From positions 1 through 64,000 of the forward strand of contig CALDUY010000039.1 in assembly GCA_937923405.1 (NCBI GenBank): a stretch of DNA of 64,000 bases, written 5' to 3'. A model generated the notes under the pieces. It saw only the letters and a program-made list of their open reading frames with translations. It ran no database searches and was not told the DNA's origin. Below are positions 8,425-16,511 of the stretch, one piece after another; positions within the stretch are counted from its first letter, which is position 1, and each line of letters starts with the position of its first letter. The position numbers and the translations under genes are program-made. The stretch comes from an uncultured Gemmataceae bacterium (GTDB lineage: Bacteria; Planctomycetota; Planctomycetia; Gemmatales; Gemmataceae).

Positions 8425-10125
8425 ATGTGGGAAGCACGGTTACTGCTCGCGATGTTGATAACACTGCTTTATCTCAGCGTTGCTCCGGTCATTGCCTCGG
8501 AAGAGGTGACAAAAGCGGCTCGCCAGTTTCTCCAGGATCACGAGAAGCGTATCAAACCGCTGGAGGTGGCCAACAACGAGGCCTGGTGGGTGGCCAATAC
8601 CATCGGCAGCAAAGAGGCCTACGAGAACAAAGTCAAGGCACAGAACAAACTCGACGCCGCTCTCTCCGATCGAAAAGTATTCGCCACTCTCAAGTCGCTT
8701 AAGGACAAGCGAAGTGAGATCGACGACCGAATCTTGGCTCGCACAATCGATATTTTATATCTACAATATCTGGAGAAGCAGGTAGATCCTGAGCTACTTC
8801 GGAAAATGGTCGATAAGGCCAACGCCGTCGAGGAGGTGTTCAACACGTTTCGCGCCAAAGTGGGTGATCGCGAACTAACCGACAATGAGGTTCGCCAACG
8901 ACTGCGCACGTCGGACGACTCGAAACTGCTACAGAGCGTCTGGGAGGCAAGCAAGGCCGTCGGCTCCGCAGTGGAAAAAGATCTAAAAGAACTCGTTCAA
9001 CTCCGCAATGAGGCGGCAGTCTCGCTGGGCTTCAAAAACTACCATGCCCTGATGCTCTATCTCAACGAGCAGGATGGCCCCCAGCTGCTGCAACTATTCG
9101 ACGAACTCGACGAACTGACGCGCGAACCCTTTGCCAAGGCCAAGGCCGACCTTGACGCTCGACTGGCCAAGCGGTTGCGACTTGACGTCACTGCTCTGCG
9201 TCCCTGGCATTATCACGACCCATTCTTTCAAGATACTCCCAAGGTGTTCGATGCCGACCTCGACGCCCCGTTTAAGAAACTCGACATTCTCGCCCTGTGT
9301 CGCAAGTTCTACTCGGGGATTGATTTGCCGATCCATCAGGTCATCGCCCGCAGCGACCTCTACGAACGCAAAGGCAAGAGTCCGCACGCCTTCTGCACCG
9401 ACATCGACCGGGCCGGCGACGTGCGCGTGCTGGCCAACATCGACCAGAACCACTACTGGGCGGCGACGATGTTGCACGAACTAGGCCATGCCGTCTACTC
9501 GACCAACACGAATAACATCCCTGATACATTGCCTTATCCATTGCGAACCGACGCACACATCCTGGCCACGGAAGGCGTCGCTATGATGTTTGAGCGGCTG
9601 GCGAGCCGAGCCGACTTTCTCGAAAAGATGGGAGCTAAACTAGACGATCCCAAGGCGTTCGATCGGGACGCGGCCACGGCATTGCGCTATCGGTTGCTGA
9701 TTTTCTCGCGCTGGTGCCAGGTGATGCTTCGCTTCGAGAAGGGCATGTACGAGAATCCGTCGCAAGATCTCAACAAGCTCTGGTGGGATTTGGTCGAAAA
9801 GTACCAGATGCTGAAGCGGCCCGAGGGACGCAACGCTCCAGACTATGCCAGCAAAATCCACATTGTCGTAGCCCCGGTGTATTATCACAACTACATGATG
9901 GGCGAACTGTTCGCCTCGCAGGTGCATCATGCCATCGCTCGCGAAGTGTACAAGGGAGCAGACCCCGCCACGGTGAACTACCTCGACAACAAAGCTGTCG
10001 GTGCCTTCATGCGGAAACGGGTCTTCGCTCCGGGACGGTCGCTCGACTGGGACGGTTTGACCCGCCATGCCACCGGCGAGCCGCTCAACGCCAAAGCCTT
10101 TGCCGCCGATTTCCGAAGCAGGTGA
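8425..10125 (+). CDS. Secreted zinc metallopeptidase, M2/M3-like (HELGH)
   Basis: A 566-residue predicted exported peptidase. Residues 1-24 form a signal peptide (hydrophobic LLLAMLITLLYLSVAPVIAS). The middle is helix-rich, as in the M2 (angiotensin-converting-enzyme-like) and M3 peptidyl-dipeptidase/oligopeptidase families. The zinc site HELGH is at residues 351-355 and a likely third ligand, Glu383, lies in ATEGVAMMFE about 30 residues later. The HIVVAPVYYHNYMMGELFA stretch near the C-terminus resembles the His/Tyr-rich substrate pocket of these families. M2 is my first choice, M3 the alternative. It follows its own terminator-promoter interval and is about 100 bases upstream of mqnA, so it may or may not share transcription with the menaquinone genes. 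Expected role: degradation of oligopeptides in the periplasm or outside the cell. Confidence 0.75.
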   Translation: MWEARLLLAMLITLLYLSVAPVIASEEVTKAARQFLQDHEKRIKPLEVANNEAWWVANTIGSKEAYENKVKAQNKLDAALSDRKVFATLKSLKDKRSEIDDRILARTIDILYLQYLEKQVDPELLRKMVDKANAVEEVFNTFRAKVGDRELTDNEVRQRLRTSDDSKLLQSVWEASKAVGSAVEKDLKELVQLRNEAAVSLGFKNYHALMLYLNEQDGPQLLQLFDELDELTREPFAKAKADLDARLAKRLRLDVTALRPWHYHDPFFQDTPKVFDADLDAPFKKLDILALCRKFYSGIDLPIHQVIARSDLYERKGKSPHAFCTDIDRAGDVRVLANIDQNHYWAATMLHELGHAVYSTNTNNIPDTLPYPLRTDAHILATEGVAMMFERLASRADFLEKMGAKLDDPKAFDRDAATALRYRLLIFSRWCQVMLRFEKGMYENPSQDLNKLWWDLVEKYQMLKRPEGRNAPDYASKIHIVVAPVYYHNYMMGELFASQVHHAIAREVYKGADPATVNYLDNKAVGAFMRKRVFAPGRSLDWDGLTRHATGEPLNAKAFAADFRSR

Positions 10126-10231
10126 ACCGGTTAAGGGCTGGCCGGAAGTACGGTTACGATGCTGGAGCGACGACCTACCGTCGTGCCGCTCGTCTGGCTA
10201 TAATCGCCGGATCACGAGGGAGGAATCGTCG

Positions 10232-11044
10232 ATGGAACGCATCCGCATTGGCGCGGTCAATTACCTGAATACCAAGCCGCTTATCTGCGATCTGGACAAA
10301 CTCGCGCCGGAAGCGGACTTGATTCTCGATCTGCCCAGCCGGCTGGCCGACCGTCTCGCCGAGGGCCAACTCGACGTCGCCTTGATTCCAGTTATCGAAT
10401 ACTTTCGCGCGGGAAGCTACTCGATCGTGCCGGACATCAGCATTGCGACGCGTGGCCCCGTGTTGAGCGTGACGCTGTTTAGCCGGGTTCCCTGGTCGGA
10501 GATCCGCTCGGTGGCCCTGGATGCCGGTTCGCGAACCAGTGCAGCGTTGACCCAAGTGCTGTTGCGCAAACGACATGGAGTGACGCCACACCTGAGACCT
10601 TTGGCGATGGACAGCGCCGCGGACGAGGTCGACGCCGACGCGGTGTTGCTGATTGGCGATCGAGCCATGCGGGCCTGTCTGCCAGGGTTTCCCCATGCGT
10701 TTGATCTGGGGCAAGAATGGTACGACTGGACAGGGTTGCCGTTCGTCTATGCCGTCTGGGCGGTGCGAGAGGGAGTCGAGTTGGGACGCGTCGCCTGGGC
10801 GCTGGCCGAGGCCAAGCGGCGCGGCCTGGCTCGGGCCGGTCTCATCGCTCACCGCGAAGCCCCGGCGTTGGGGTTGGACGCCGGCTTCTGCCGACGCTAT
10901 CTGAGCAACATTCTGCACTTTGACCTGGGACCGCGCGAGCAAGCCGGACTACATCACTACTACATGCTCGCCTGTGAGCTGGGACTGGCCCCCGGCGGAG
11001 TCACTCTTCGTTTCGCCGAGGAAGTCCTGGCGACGGCTAACTGA
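10232..11044 (+). CDS. mqnA: Chorismate dehydratase (futalosine pathway)
   Basis: MqnA converts chorismate to 3-enolpyruvylbenzoate, the first step of the futalosine route to menaquinone. The 270-residue product has the family's periplasmic-binding-protein-like layout: IRIGAVNYLNTKPL at the start, DLPSRLADRLAEGQLDVALIPVIEY, and the later DRAMRACLPGFPHAFDLGQEW segment. ATG 10232 has GAGGGAGG 9 bases upstream and matches the family N-terminus; an earlier in-frame ATG would add 55 unrelated residues. mqnC begins 9 bases after its stop, so the two are surely co-transcribed. The other futalosine genes (mqnB, mqnD, mqnE) are not in the window. Confidence 0.93.
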   Translation: MERIRIGAVNYLNTKPLICDLDKLAPEADLILDLPSRLADRLAEGQLDVALIPVIEYFRAGSYSIVPDISIATRGPVLSVTLFSRVPWSEIRSVALDAGSRTSAALTQVLLRKRHGVTPHLRPLAMDSAADEVDADAVLLIGDRAMRACLPGFPHAFDLGQEWYDWTGLPFVYAVWAVREGVELGRVAWALAEAKRRGLARAGLIAHREAPALGLDAGFCRRYLSNILHFDLGPREQAGLHHYYMLACELGLAPGGVTLRFAEEVLATAN

Positions 11045-11053
11045 GGCACGACG

Positions 11054-12136
11054 ATGAACAGCAATCTACGACGAATACTGGATAAAGCAGTGGCAGGGGA
11101 ACGACTTGACTTCGACGAGGGCGTAGCTCTGTTTGACTGTCGCGATCTGCACGCCCTGGGACGCGCCGCCGATGCGGTCTGTCGGCGACTGCATCCGGAG
11201 CCGTACCGTACCTTCAACATTGATCGCAACATCAACTACACCAACGTCTGTGCCGCGGTCTGCGATTTCTGCGCCTTTTACCGCAAATCGAATGACGCCG
11301 ATGCCTACGTTCTACCACGTGAGACGCTCTATCAAAAAATCGAGGAGACGATTGCTCTGGGCGGGGATCAGATCCTGCTGCAAGGCGGCAATCATCCCTC
11401 GCTGAAACTGGAGTGGTACGAAGAATTGCTTCGCGATCTGCGAACGCGGTATCCCAGCGTGAACCTACACGCCTTCAGCGCCAGCGAAATCTGGCACTTC
11501 CACAAGCTCAATAAACTGCCGCTTCGCACGGTGTTGGAACGACTAAAGGCAGCGGGATTGGGCAGCCTGCCCGGCGGCGGCGCGGAGATCCTCAGCGATC
11601 GGGTTCGCAGTGCCATCACCGTCAACAAGGTGATGACGCAGGAGTGGCTCGAAGTTCATCGCGCTTGGCATCAACTCGGCGGACGCTCGACCAGCACCAT
11701 GATGTTCGGCCACGTCGAAACACCGACCGAACGCCTGGAGCATCTGGACCACATTCGTCGGCTGCAAGACGAAACAGGCGGCTTCACGGCGTTCATCTGC
11801 TGGACCTTCCAGCCGGAACATACGGCGATGGCGGACGTGCCGCCGGCTGGCTCCTTCGAATATCTCCGCACCCAGGCGATCGCTCGCTTGTATCTGGACA
11901 ACATCAAGAACATTCAGTCGTCGTGGGTCACGCAAGGACCGAAGATCGGTCAGATCGCGCTGTTCTTCGGGGCCAACGACATGGGCAGCCTGATGATCGA
12001 GGAAAACGTCGTCTCGTCGGCGGGAACCGTGTATCATCTCTCCTTGGAAGAGATTAAGAACGCCATCCGCGAAGCCGGCTATATCCCGCGCCAACGCAAC
12101 GTGTTCTACGAGCTGATCGACGCGGTGGCAGCGTGA
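11054..12136 (+). CDS. mqnC: Cyclic dehypoxanthinyl futalosine synthase (radical SAM)
   Basis: Radical SAM enzyme that cyclises dehypoxanthine futalosine in menaquinone synthesis. The [4Fe-4S] motif CxxxCxxC is seen as CAAVCDFC near residue 70, directly after NINYTNVC. Other family landmarks are LQGGNHPSLKLEWYEELL, LPGGGAEIL, MMFGHVETPTERLEHL and FICWTFQPEHTAM. The 360-residue length is normal. It follows mqnA by 9 bases and is followed, after a short gap, by a HTTM membrane protein. Confidence 0.96.
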   Translation: MNSNLRRILDKAVAGERLDFDEGVALFDCRDLHALGRAADAVCRRLHPEPYRTFNIDRNINYTNVCAAVCDFCAFYRKSNDADAYVLPRETLYQKIEETIALGGDQILLQGGNHPSLKLEWYEELLRDLRTRYPSVNLHAFSASEIWHFHKLNKLPLRTVLERLKAAGLGSLPGGGAEILSDRVRSAITVNKVMTQEWLEVHRAWHQLGGRSTSTMMFGHVETPTERLEHLDHIRRLQDETGGFTAFICWTFQPEHTAMADVPPAGSFEYLRTQAIARLYLDNIKNIQSSWVTQGPKIGQIALFFGANDMGSLMIEENVVSSAGTVYHLSLEEIKNAIREAGYIPRQRNVFYELIDAVAA

Positions 12137-12155
12137 ACGAAGGAGTCATCGCGTC

Positions 12156-12230
12156 ATGCTCGGTCAGGCGGATTCGTCGCAACGGTCCGAGTTTGAGCAA
12201 CGGCTAGGCGAGGAAGGTTCCTCCTCATAA
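12156..12230 (+). CDS. Possible 24-residue mini-ORF between mqnC and the HTTM gene
   Basis: ATG 12156 is preceded by GAAGGAG (about 10 bases upstream) and opens a frame of 24 codons (MLGQADSSQRSEFEQRLG and a Ser-rich end) stopping at 12230, 9 bases before the HTTM start. It could be a short translated leader that couples the two genes, a remnant of a lost gene, or chance. No relative is recognised. The GAGGAAGGTTCCTC sequence inside it can form a small hairpin just ahead of the HTTM ribosome-binding region. Confidence 0.25.
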   Translation: MLGQADSSQRSEFEQRLGEEGSSS

Positions 12231-12239
12231 GAGATCAGG

Positions 12240-14348
12240 ATGACTCAGTCCGATACGCAACCTGTGATCCCTGTGCGCGAGTTCTTCGCGCTGGATGTCC
12301 GCTCACTGGCCCTCTTTCGCGTAGCGTTAGCGGTCTTCATTCTGTTGGACTGGATCGATCGTCTGCCCGATCTGCGAATTCTTTACTCCGACGAAGGCAT
12401 CCTACCGCGAAACTTGATCACGGGCATACACCCGTTCTCGCTACACATGTTGCATGGCAGTGTATGGTTCCAGGCAATCCTCTTTGCCATCGCCATCGGC
12501 TTGAGCCTGCTATTGTTGCTTGGCTGGCGCACGCCGTGGATCTGCTTTTGGAACTTTCTCTTTCTGGTATCGATCCATGCGCGGAACCCGCCGATGATGC
12601 AGGGCGGCGACGTGCTGCTACGGATGCTCACCTTCTGGAGTATCTTCCTACCCCTAGGGGCGTGCTGGTCGCTGGATGCGGCGCGATCGTCAGCCAAACC
12701 GCCACGCGACGTGGTTTCGCCGGGATCGGTTGGCTATGTCTTACAACTCTGCCTGGTCTATTGGTTCGCCGCTGCCTGGAAATGGCTCGGGCCCTGGCGT
12801 GAAGAGGGCACGGCGGTTTACCTAGCCTTACACGTCGATCATTTTCCGACTCGTCTGGGGCTGATTCTTCGAGAGTATCCCGATCTTTGTTGGTTTTTGA
12901 CCCACGCAACGATCTGGATCGAAACGCTGGGGCCAGTACTGCTCTTTTTGCCGTTCAACGTCGGTTTACAGCGGATGCTCTGTGTGGCCCTGTTCATCCA
13001 CTTTCACGCTGGGTTGGCTCTGACGATGGAGCTGGGCCATTTTCCGTTCGTCGGCATGATTGGTTGGCTGGCACTCGTTCCCAGTGGATTCTGGAATCGC
13101 CTGGTGCCGCGACTGCGTTCTCCCGAAGTAGCCAAACTGACCTTGGTAGTCGATCCTGACCGAGCCAAAACGGCTCGTCGATTAGCCTATTTGAAGACCT
13201 TCTTACTCTTGCAAGAAATCCCCCTTCGCGAGGCTCGATCGGAAAGCGGCGAACAAGCTCGCTGCCGCAAGCAAGGCGGGTGGGCTTTACTTGATGAATC
13301 TAGCGAACTCTTTTCTCAAGAGGCAGTGCGGCGGCTGATCGCTTGCTCACCGCTGTGGCTGCCGTCGTCAGGACTACTAGTCCGAACAGTCAGCAATTGG
13401 CTCAGCCGGCCTGGTGGCAGGAAACGCCCCGAACCCGTGCCGCCAGGTTGGATGCCCCCTTCGGGATTGATGGCAAACACTTTAGCGATCTTCTTTATCG
13501 TTTACATCGTCAGCTACAACGTCTTTCACTTTGTGGGAGCGCGCGCCCAGGAATTGCCACCCGAGGAACGTGCTAAATGGTTCGTTGTGCCTGACCAGTT
13601 CGGACAACTTGGCACGGCATTGGGAATCGATCAAGCCTGGGGGCTATTCGCGCCGCAACCGGGACGGTACGTTGGCTGGTTCGTTGTCGTCGGGGAGCAA
13701 AAGAACGGTGAGCTTGTTGACGTCTACAATAACGCTCCGCTAAGTTGGGAAAAACCCAAGTTTCTCACCCTGACTTACGAGAGTGGGCACTGGCGCAAGC
13801 TGCGTATGAATCTGGCGGCTCCGGCGGCCTATCCTTACCTATTGCCTGGCTTCACCCGCTACTATTTCGATGAGTGGAATCGTCGCCATGAGGGGAACAA
13901 AAAGCTCAAATCCCTCTCGGTCTGGTGGATGCGTGAGACGACGGTACCTCCTGGCGAAACGCCGCCTCCCCCGGAAAAGATCCTCTTAGGTACTTATACC
14001 CCACCTACCCTCAAACCCAGCTTTGCCAAGGGAACGATCGTGGTGCTTGGCATTCGGCCTGATGGTACGCGAATCGATCTGATGCGTGCTGGCGCGGTGG
14101 TGCCGGAAGGAAATCCTGATTTGGGACCGACCGTACCAATCGTCAGCCCCCTTTACCTCACCGTGACTGAGCTGGCTAATTCCGACGCAGCGAAGTATGT
14201 TCTCGATGGCTTGGCTCGGTATCTGTTCGACGAATGGAACAAGACCAAGCCGGACGCGGCGATCCAGAAGCTACAGATCCTCCGCATGGAACCCCGTGAA
14301 GGGGGTCGAGTTGAGCCGGTCTTGTTGGTAGAGAGTTTGGGCAAATGA
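12240..14348 (+). CDS. HTTM-domain membrane protein (vitamin-K-dependent carboxylase-like)
   Basis: A 702-residue integral membrane protein. Residues about 10-290 carry the HTTM domain: repeated hydrophobic helices, FRVALAVFILLDW near the start, the diagnostic ARNPPMMQGGDVLLRMLTFW, and WLGPWREEGTAVY. HTTM is the bacterial family related to the membrane part of vitamin-K-dependent gamma-carboxylase. Another helix (TLAIFFIVYIVSYNVFHFVG) lies near 420-440. Residues about 478-567 and 597-690 are two related soluble segments (each with a VVxG...NG/DG...D start and an RYxFDEWN core), so the C-terminal part is an internal duplication. The substrate is unknown. It sits just downstream of mqnA-mqnC, and its stop overlaps the start of the ABC ATPase gene by four bases (ATGA). 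Confidence 0.8.
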   Translation: MTQSDTQPVIPVREFFALDVRSLALFRVALAVFILLDWIDRLPDLRILYSDEGILPRNLITGIHPFSLHMLHGSVWFQAILFAIAIGLSLLLLLGWRTPWICFWNFLFLVSIHARNPPMMQGGDVLLRMLTFWSIFLPLGACWSLDAARSSAKPPRDVVSPGSVGYVLQLCLVYWFAAAWKWLGPWREEGTAVYLALHVDHFPTRLGLILREYPDLCWFLTHATIWIETLGPVLLFLPFNVGLQRMLCVALFIHFHAGLALTMELGHFPFVGMIGWLALVPSGFWNRLVPRLRSPEVAKLTLVVDPDRAKTARRLAYLKTFLLLQEIPLREARSESGEQARCRKQGGWALLDESSELFSQEAVRRLIACSPLWLPSSGLLVRTVSNWLSRPGGRKRPEPVPPGWMPPSGLMANTLAIFFIVYIVSYNVFHFVGARAQELPPEERAKWFVVPDQFGQLGTALGIDQAWGLFAPQPGRYVGWFVVVGEQKNGELVDVYNNAPLSWEKPKFLTLTYESGHWRKLRMNLAAPAAYPYLLPGFTRYYFDEWNRRHEGNKKLKSLSVWWMRETTVPPGETPPPPEKILLGTYTPPTLKPSFAKGTIVVLGIRPDGTRIDLMRAGAVVPEGNPDLGPTVPIVSPLYLTVTELANSDAAKYVLDGLARYLFDEWNKTKPDAAIQKLQILRMEPREGGRVEPVLLVESLGK

Positions 14349-15094
14349 GTCCACCATCCGTCCCGTCGATTCAGGTGTCGGGATTGATGAAATCGTTCCG
14401 CGACCTACGTCGAGGCATGGTGCATGCCGTCGATGGCGTGACGTTTGACGCCCGGCCTGGAGAAATCTTTGGCTTGTTGGGGCCCAACGGGGCAGGCAAA
14501 ACCACGACCATGCGCATTCTCTGCACCGTGCTGCGACCGACCGGCGGGACGGCACACGTGGCCGGGTTTGATGTCGTCACTCAGCCGGCTCTGGTGCGCC
14601 AACATATTGGCTTCATGTCAGCCAATACCGCTATTTACGATCGCATGTCGGCCTGGGAACTGGTGGACTACTTTGGCCGACTCTATGGCATGAGTGAAGA
14701 ACGTCTTCGCCAACGCCAGGAAGAGGTATTCGCCAGCTTACGCATGAACGACTTTCGCGATATGTTAGGTGCAAAAATGAGTACCGGCATGCGGCAGAAA
14801 GTCTCCATCGCCCGAGCCATCATCCACGATCCGCCGGTGTTAATCTTTGACGAACCCACCTCGGGCCTGGATGTACTGGTTGCTCGGGCCGTATTGGACA
14901 ACATCGAGCAGTTACGCGGCCTGGGCAAGTGCATCGTCTTCAGCACCCATATCATGCGTGAGGTAGAACGGCTGTGCGATCGAGTGGCCATCATCAGTCG
15001 CGGTAAGGTGCAAGCGTGCGGCACTTTAGGCGAACTGCGCGAGCAATACGGCCAGAACGACCTGGAGGAACTGTTTTTCAGCCTCGTTAGTTGA
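14345..15094 (+). CDS. ABC transporter ATP-binding protein, NatA-like
   Basis: A 249-residue ATPase subunit of an ABC-2-type exporter. Visible motifs are Walker A GPNGAGKTT, signature STGMRQK (a normal variant in this subfamily), Walker B VLIFDEP followed by TSGLD, and the switch His in FSTHIMREVERLCDR. The closest recognisable group is NatA of the Na+-efflux pump NatAB, although that assignment is by overall pattern. It begins inside the HTTM stop codon, so translation is coupled to that gene. No permease partner follows; the next gene is on the opposite strand, so the membrane subunit must be elsewhere or be supplied by the HTTM protein's unknown context. Confidence 0.88.
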   Translation: MSPPSVPSIQVSGLMKSFRDLRRGMVHAVDGVTFDARPGEIFGLLGPNGAGKTTTMRILCTVLRPTGGTAHVAGFDVVTQPALVRQHIGFMSANTAIYDRMSAWELVDYFGRLYGMSEERLRQRQEEVFASLRMNDFRDMLGAKMSTGMRQKVSIARAIIHDPPVLIFDEPTSGLDVLVARAVLDNIEQLRGLGKCIVFSTHIMREVERLCDRVAIISRGKVQACGTLGELREQYGQNDLEELFFSLVS

Positions 15095-15151
15095 ACCACT
15101 TCGACGAGCGCGTATCCTTTCCGCGCCCGTCTGTGGAGAGAGTGGATCACC

Positions 15152-16261
15152 TCAACCGGGCAACGGCGGAGGCACGTTCGCCAGTATTGAGGCCAGCTCC
15201 GGCATTGACCCAGCTGTGACCCAATTAGCTAGTCCTGGCTTCCAGACAAGCGTGTTGTGGGTCAACTTGCCTTCGCGGACCTTCGCTTCTAGCGCAGCGA
15301 GATCAAACGGCCCCGCCGGTTTGCCATCCAGGGCCATGTGAAACGACACCGCGGTCGGCAGAGCAGGGGGAACCTGCGACGCCTGCGGCTGGGCCTGAGC
15401 CGCTCCGGTCATCGCTCCCGCCATTTGCGAGCCGATCGCCACTCCGGCAGCGAGCTGCGCACCGATCCCGCCGAGTCCTCCTGGATTCGCCGCCGCCGTG
15501 CCGATCGCTTCAGCCGTTTTGTACTGCGTGTAACGATTCATGTCGCCGGTCACGCTCATCTTAGTACGCGTATCCAGGGCCTGTTCGACCTCGGGCGGAA
15601 GAGATATATTTTCGATGACAAATGTGGCGAGTTTTAGCCCCATGTTGGCGAACTCATCGTTCATCTTCAGCTGAATCTCGGCTCCCATTTTTGAATAGTT
15701 GCCGGCAAAATCGAGTACCCCAACGCCGAGTTTCCCGATCGCATCGGTGAATTGAGAGACAATCAGGCTCCGCAATTGACCGGTGATTTCATAGGTCTCG
15801 AATGAAGGATCCGTGCCAATCAGTTGCCGCAGAAACGTGGCCGGATCGGACACTTGAATCGCATAAGTACCGAAGGCGCGGACGCGGACTGGACCGAACT
15901 CCGGATCGCGGAGCATAATCGGGTTTTGCGTGCCCCACTTCTGATCGGTCCAGCGCTTGGTCGAGATGAAGTAGACCTCAGCTTTGAACGGAGACTCGAA
16001 GCCATACATCCAGCCCATCAGAGTGGAGAGAATCGGCAGGTTGCGTGTGTCTAGCCCATAGGTACCCGGCTGAAAGACATCGGCTAATTGTCCCTGATTG
16101 ACGAAAACCGCGGCCTGGCCTTCTCGAACGATGAGTTTCGCCCCATACTTGATTTCGTTGTTGTACCGCGGAAATCGATAGGCGAGCATTTGATTATCTG
16201 CGGCTTCGTTCCACTCGACAATGTCGATCAACTCGCCCTTCAACTTGTCCCACAAGCCCAT
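15152..16261 (-). CDS. SPFH-domain (YdjI-like) protein with C-terminal GYF_2 domain
   Basis: A 369-residue cytoplasmic protein of the bacterial SPFH/virion-core-like family (YdjI type). The N-terminus MGLWDKLKGELIDIVEW and the motifs AAVFVNQGQLADVFQPGTY, KRWTDQKWGTQNPI and GVLDFAGNYSKMG belong to that family. A Gly/Ala-rich linker (about 255-290) follows. Where many relatives carry a zinc ribbon, the last 65 residues form a GYF_2-like domain (GPFDLAALEAKVREGKL, TLVWKPGLANWVTAGSM), which normally binds peptides. A role as membrane-stress scaffold is inference. It is monocistronic, convergent with the NatA-like gene and divergent from the dynamin-like gene. Confidence 0.8.
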   Translation of the reverse strand: MGLWDKLKGELIDIVEWNEAADNQMLAYRFPRYNNEIKYGAKLIVREGQAAVFVNQGQLADVFQPGTYGLDTRNLPILSTLMGWMYGFESPFKAEVYFISTKRWTDQKWGTQNPIMLRDPEFGPVRVRAFGTYAIQVSDPATFLRQLIGTDPSFETYEITGQLRSLIVSQFTDAIGKLGVGVLDFAGNYSKMGAEIQLKMNDEFANMGLKLATFVIENISLPPEVEQALDTRTKMSVTGDMNRYTQYKTAEAIGTAAANPGGLGGIGAQLAAGVAIGSQMAGAMTGAAQAQPQASQVPPALPTAVSFHMALDGKPAGPFDLAALEAKVREGKLTHNTLVWKPGLANWVTAGSMPELASILANVPPPLPG

Positions 16262-16511
16262 GAGCGGATCTCCAAATGGTGTGAAAGATCTCTGGAACTC
16301 TGAGAGGATTCACGAGTATTGTCGGAATCGACCGACAAGATTGCAACGTGTCAATGGCGAAAACCTGACATATTTGGGCCGTCAGCGACTCATTTCACAA
16401 CTCGGGTCTGGGCTGAAACAGAGGGCTAGTCTTGCTCAAGAGATGGGTTAGAACAGGGGAATACCCTGCCGCGCACGGAGGTTATCTGAGATTTCCCCCC
16501 CTGAGCTGCTT
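16262..16511 (-). promoter_or_regulatory. Divergent intergenic region with a candidate minus-strand promoter
   Basis: No gene is visible in these 250 bases between the SPFH gene (minus) and the dynamin-like gene (plus). On the minus strand a perfect TTGACA (complement of 16349-16354) is 17 bases from TCGATT (16326-16331), and TTGCAA (16341-16346) is 17 bases from GACAAT (16318-16323). Either could drive the SPFH gene. No convincing plus-strand promoter was found. Confidence 0.25.
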
